Source: Lumbricus rubellus (taxonomy: Eukaryota; Annelida; Clitellata; Crassiclitellata; Lumbricidae). From it: a stretch of 64,000 nucleotides of DNA. Position numbers and translations under genes: made by a program. Of this stretch, positions 61,561 through 64,000 are shown in pieces. The notes under the pieces were generated by a model. The model saw only the letters and a list, made by a program, of their open reading frames with translations, was not told the DNA's origin and did not search any database. Numbering within the stretch: the first letter of the stretch is position 1; each line of letters begins with the position of its first letter. The stretch is from the NCBI GenBank assembly GCA_945859605.1, contig OX243811.1, positions 61,825,445-61,889,444 of the forward strand, given 5' to 3'.

Positions 61561-62097
61561 GTGACAATACAAATTGGATTCAAGAATTTTTTCCATGCGT
61601 TATATATTCGTTCGTGAAATGACGTCATTGGCTATAGGAACAGAAGGTCGTGATGATGAAAAGCAAGTGCGTCGAGAAAAGTCTTCATCTGAAAAGAAAA
61701 TCGCATTGATCAATCCATTCAGCATTTGAGATTCATCATCATCATGTGCAACGAGTTCTAAGGAGATCTTACGTTTGGATCCGATATCAAGTTCATGTTG
61801 CAGGAGCATGTTCACTGCTCATTGCTCAATGTGTTCAGTGAAATCCTGGGATATTCTCATTGAGTCTGCAACATTCGATGTTTTCCGTTAATACGCATCT
61901 TCTTGATGTCACGTGTGCAACTCTTCTTGGAAGTCTGGTAATTCTCTTGTGGATGAATTAAGTTCATATTTGAAATTGAATTAAAATTGAATTAAAAGTA
62001 AAAGTTAAATTTTAATTGGAAATTGATTTAGAATTTATATTTTTTTATGTCTTTTTGATGTCAGATCAATGATGACTAGAACTTGAAGTAACTTGTA

Positions 62098-62143
<46 letters not shown>

Positions 62144-62659
62144 TATTTATGTTCTCCACTCCACTCATACGCGCTCCTCTTCTCTCATCTGCTCCGTTCT
62201 GCTCTGCTCTGCTTTGCTCTTCTCTGTTCTACTGTTTTCCACTCTCCTCTCCTCTGTTCAGCTATCCTCGGCTCTGTTGTAAGCTCTCTGCTCAGTTCTC
62301 TTCTTATCTGCTATGCTTTCTTCTCTGCTCTCTTCGTTCTTCCTCCCCCCGTTTCCCGCATCTCCTCCTCTTACCCTGAAGGTTAATATTATAGGTTTCT
62401 CCGCAGTAGTCAGCCACGTGCGAGATTACCCTTAGATACCGTTCTAATCTCCTTTCTTCATAACAGAACTGATGCTATTGAAGAAGCCCAAGGCCGGAGC
62501 ACGGCCTGGCAACAACGGACTTTGAGGGGGTGGGTGGGGGAGGGGAAGCGATAGGTTCTTCCAAGAAATCCTCCAGGCCATCAATTCATCCATCCACGAA
62601 ATGGACGAAGACAGATATGAAATTGAAGGACGTCCCCCGCTTTGTCTCTCTTTTAATTA

Positions 62660-62718
62660 CAAGTCAAACGTCAAAGGTCAAACGTCAAAGGTCAAACGTC
62701 AAGGTCAAACGTCAAAGG
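62660..62718 (+). repeat. Tandem 14-bp repeat with AGGTCA half-sites
   Basis: CAAACGTCAAAGGT recurs about four times (one unit is a base short). Each copy carries TCAAAGGTCA or TCAAGGTCA. Confidence 0.85.
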
Positions 62719-62938
62719 CTAGACAAGGTCGTGACATTACCAATGCGCTGCGGAGTGACTTCAATATTGCGTTATATATCAGATTTAATAAATTACGCCG
62801 GTGACACGAAAAGGATTATCCCCCTGAAAGCTATCCGGGTGGATGAATTAATCTATCCCCCGGATGGAATTAACCGGTCTAGACTATCCGGGGGGATAAA
62901 CCATTCTATCTCATTTTTTGAAAAATGTGTATAATTTA

Positions 62939-62988
62939 CGCACGCACGCACGTACGTACGTACGTATGCATGCATGTACGCATGCATA
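62939..62988. repeat. ACGC/ACGT/ATGC alternating array, copy 1
   Basis: ACGCACGCACGCACGTACGT then GTATGCATGCATGTACGCAT. Copy 2 is at 63806-63862. Confidence 0.9.
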
Positions 62989-63805
62989 GATGGTTTCGTG
63001 AAACATCTGATCAAAATTTAAAGTGACTCTAATTGTTTTAAGTGACCTAAGCAATGCTCAGAGAAAGGCAACTCGAATTTATTTAGTATCTCCGATTGTT
63101 TTTAATTGTTTTAAACGTTTTATGTGCTATAAAAACAAAGCAAAACAAATTATCTAGTAGGAATAAACATACCTGTTAGTGTCATTGTTCAAAACAAAGC
63201 AGATGAAAATTAATTTGCAAAAATAAATGCACGCGGAAGTGTTTTTTCTCCGACTTTTCCTCATTTTGGGGATACTATTAATACGGGGGATACTCTATTT
63301 CGTGACACCGGCAGGCACTCGGAGGGGATCTTACGCAGCCCGATGAACATTTCCTAGAAGTCGATTAGATAATATACGTCACACGTTGTTTATCACTGAA
63401 AGTGGTCTCTTCGCACGGGAGCTCGTCCCTTTATACATCTAACTGTTAGATGTAAACTACAGAAAGTGGTTTTCTGAATTGATTTATCTTTGGTCGAACG
63501 TATTTCCTCAGCTCATCATCTATCTAGATTGTATACACAACAGAGCTGCAGGATTAACCGAGCAATTCGTTATTCGAGTACTCGACTATCAGCTCATCGA
63601 CTACTCAGTTACTCGTTAGTTTTATTTCGAGTTAATTTGTAGACGAGCAACATGAGTTACTCGAATTTCGACACTGTTCTAGAGTGTAATTGTTCTAGTA
63701 TCTAATAATTATTGTTCTAGAATATGTAATTGCCCTTGGTACATTGTAATAATTAATAGAAGTGCTTATACAGTCAAGTAAAGAGCATTTGCTTTATAAA
63801 GTACC

Positions 63806-63862
63806 CACGCACGCACGCACGCACGCACGTACGTACGTATGCATGCATGTACGCATGCATGT
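63806..63862. repeat. ACGC/ACGT/ATGC alternating array, copy 2
   Basis: Same order of sub-blocks as at 62939-62988 (ACGC run, ACGT run, ATGC, TGTACGCATGCAT), with a different number of units. Confidence 0.9.
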
Positions 63863-64000
63863 AGGCTATGTACCCCACTTATTATATATATAGTACTGTA
63901 TGTCTAATGTTGTCTATGCATGTGTGCATGCGAGTATGTGTATACAACTATACATGTACGTATTTATGACGTATACTTACGCAATATGTAAGCAGGCATG

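Larger units (their letters stand above)
61561..64000. other. Gene-poor right end
   Basis: Holds a (TA)n tract (62102-62139), a CTCT/GCTCT-rich stretch (62150-62330), the GGTCA repeats at 62660, and two alternating-base arrays. The pair TAATCTATCCCCCGGAT and GACTATCCGGGGGGATAAA at 62848-62900 can fold back. No gene is supported. Confidence 0.45.

Noticed and set aside
61077..61622. His/Pro/Thr-rich frame
   Set aside because: Low-complexity CCA repeat translation without any domain.

Overview
This window looks like nuclear DNA of a marine invertebrate animal. The reasons are spliced genes with GT-AG introns, metazoan developmental regulators, very many non-autonomous DNA transposons, tRNA-derived SINE pieces, and dense microsatellites. 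The frequent AGGCCTA words and the character of the two host genes make a deuterostome such as an echinoderm plausible, but that is a guess. There is one assembly gap of 200 N (59868-60067). Nothing prokaryotic is present: no operons and no CRISPR array.

There are two host genes, both on the + strand. The first (14022-20276) is a six-exon paired-class homeobox gene encoding about 413 aa. Its homeodomain is closest to the Arx/aristaless type. It carries an octapeptide-like repressor motif near the N terminus and has no visible OAR motif. The second (22954-43738) is a five-exon gene for a GATA1/2/3-type factor of about 558 aa (the echinoderm gatac class, if this is an echinoderm), with both zinc fingers on separate exons. 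All exon joins of both models keep frame and use GT-AG sites. The two genes sit head to tail, about 2.7 kb apart. A CpG-rich block (12850-13420) lies where a promoter for the homeobox gene would be expected.

Mobile DNA dominates the rest. At the left is a Ty3/gypsy element on the - strand (902 to about 7352). Its gag-pol reading frame of 1623 codons is unbroken and one long repeat-rich LTR remains, but the other LTR is missing. Intron 4 of the GATA gene holds a hAT transposon (37162-42079) whose transposase I reconstruct as two exons, about 975 aa. It has an OTU-type cysteine-protease domain fused to the N-terminal side, followed by a TTF-type zinc finger, DUF4371 and a hAT dimerisation domain. 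A 238-bp MITE with matching ends and an 8-bp target duplication lies 0.8 kb upstream in the same intron, and a 916-bp element with a 9-bp target duplication is nested inside the hAT element. Four further elements with clean 8-bp target duplications (11552-11745, 15494-16139, 26948-27202, 50846-52205) and one internally deleted mariner/Tc1 element (24825-25434) could be delimited to the base.

The right third (43739-64000) contains no gene I can support. It holds microsatellites, SINE fragments, a hairpin-prone pentanucleotide tract, a complex CAT-derived minisatellite beside the gap, and CCA-rich sequence. A perfect 180-bp inverted repeat (10760-10939 and 11031-11210) is the most striking non-coding structure.
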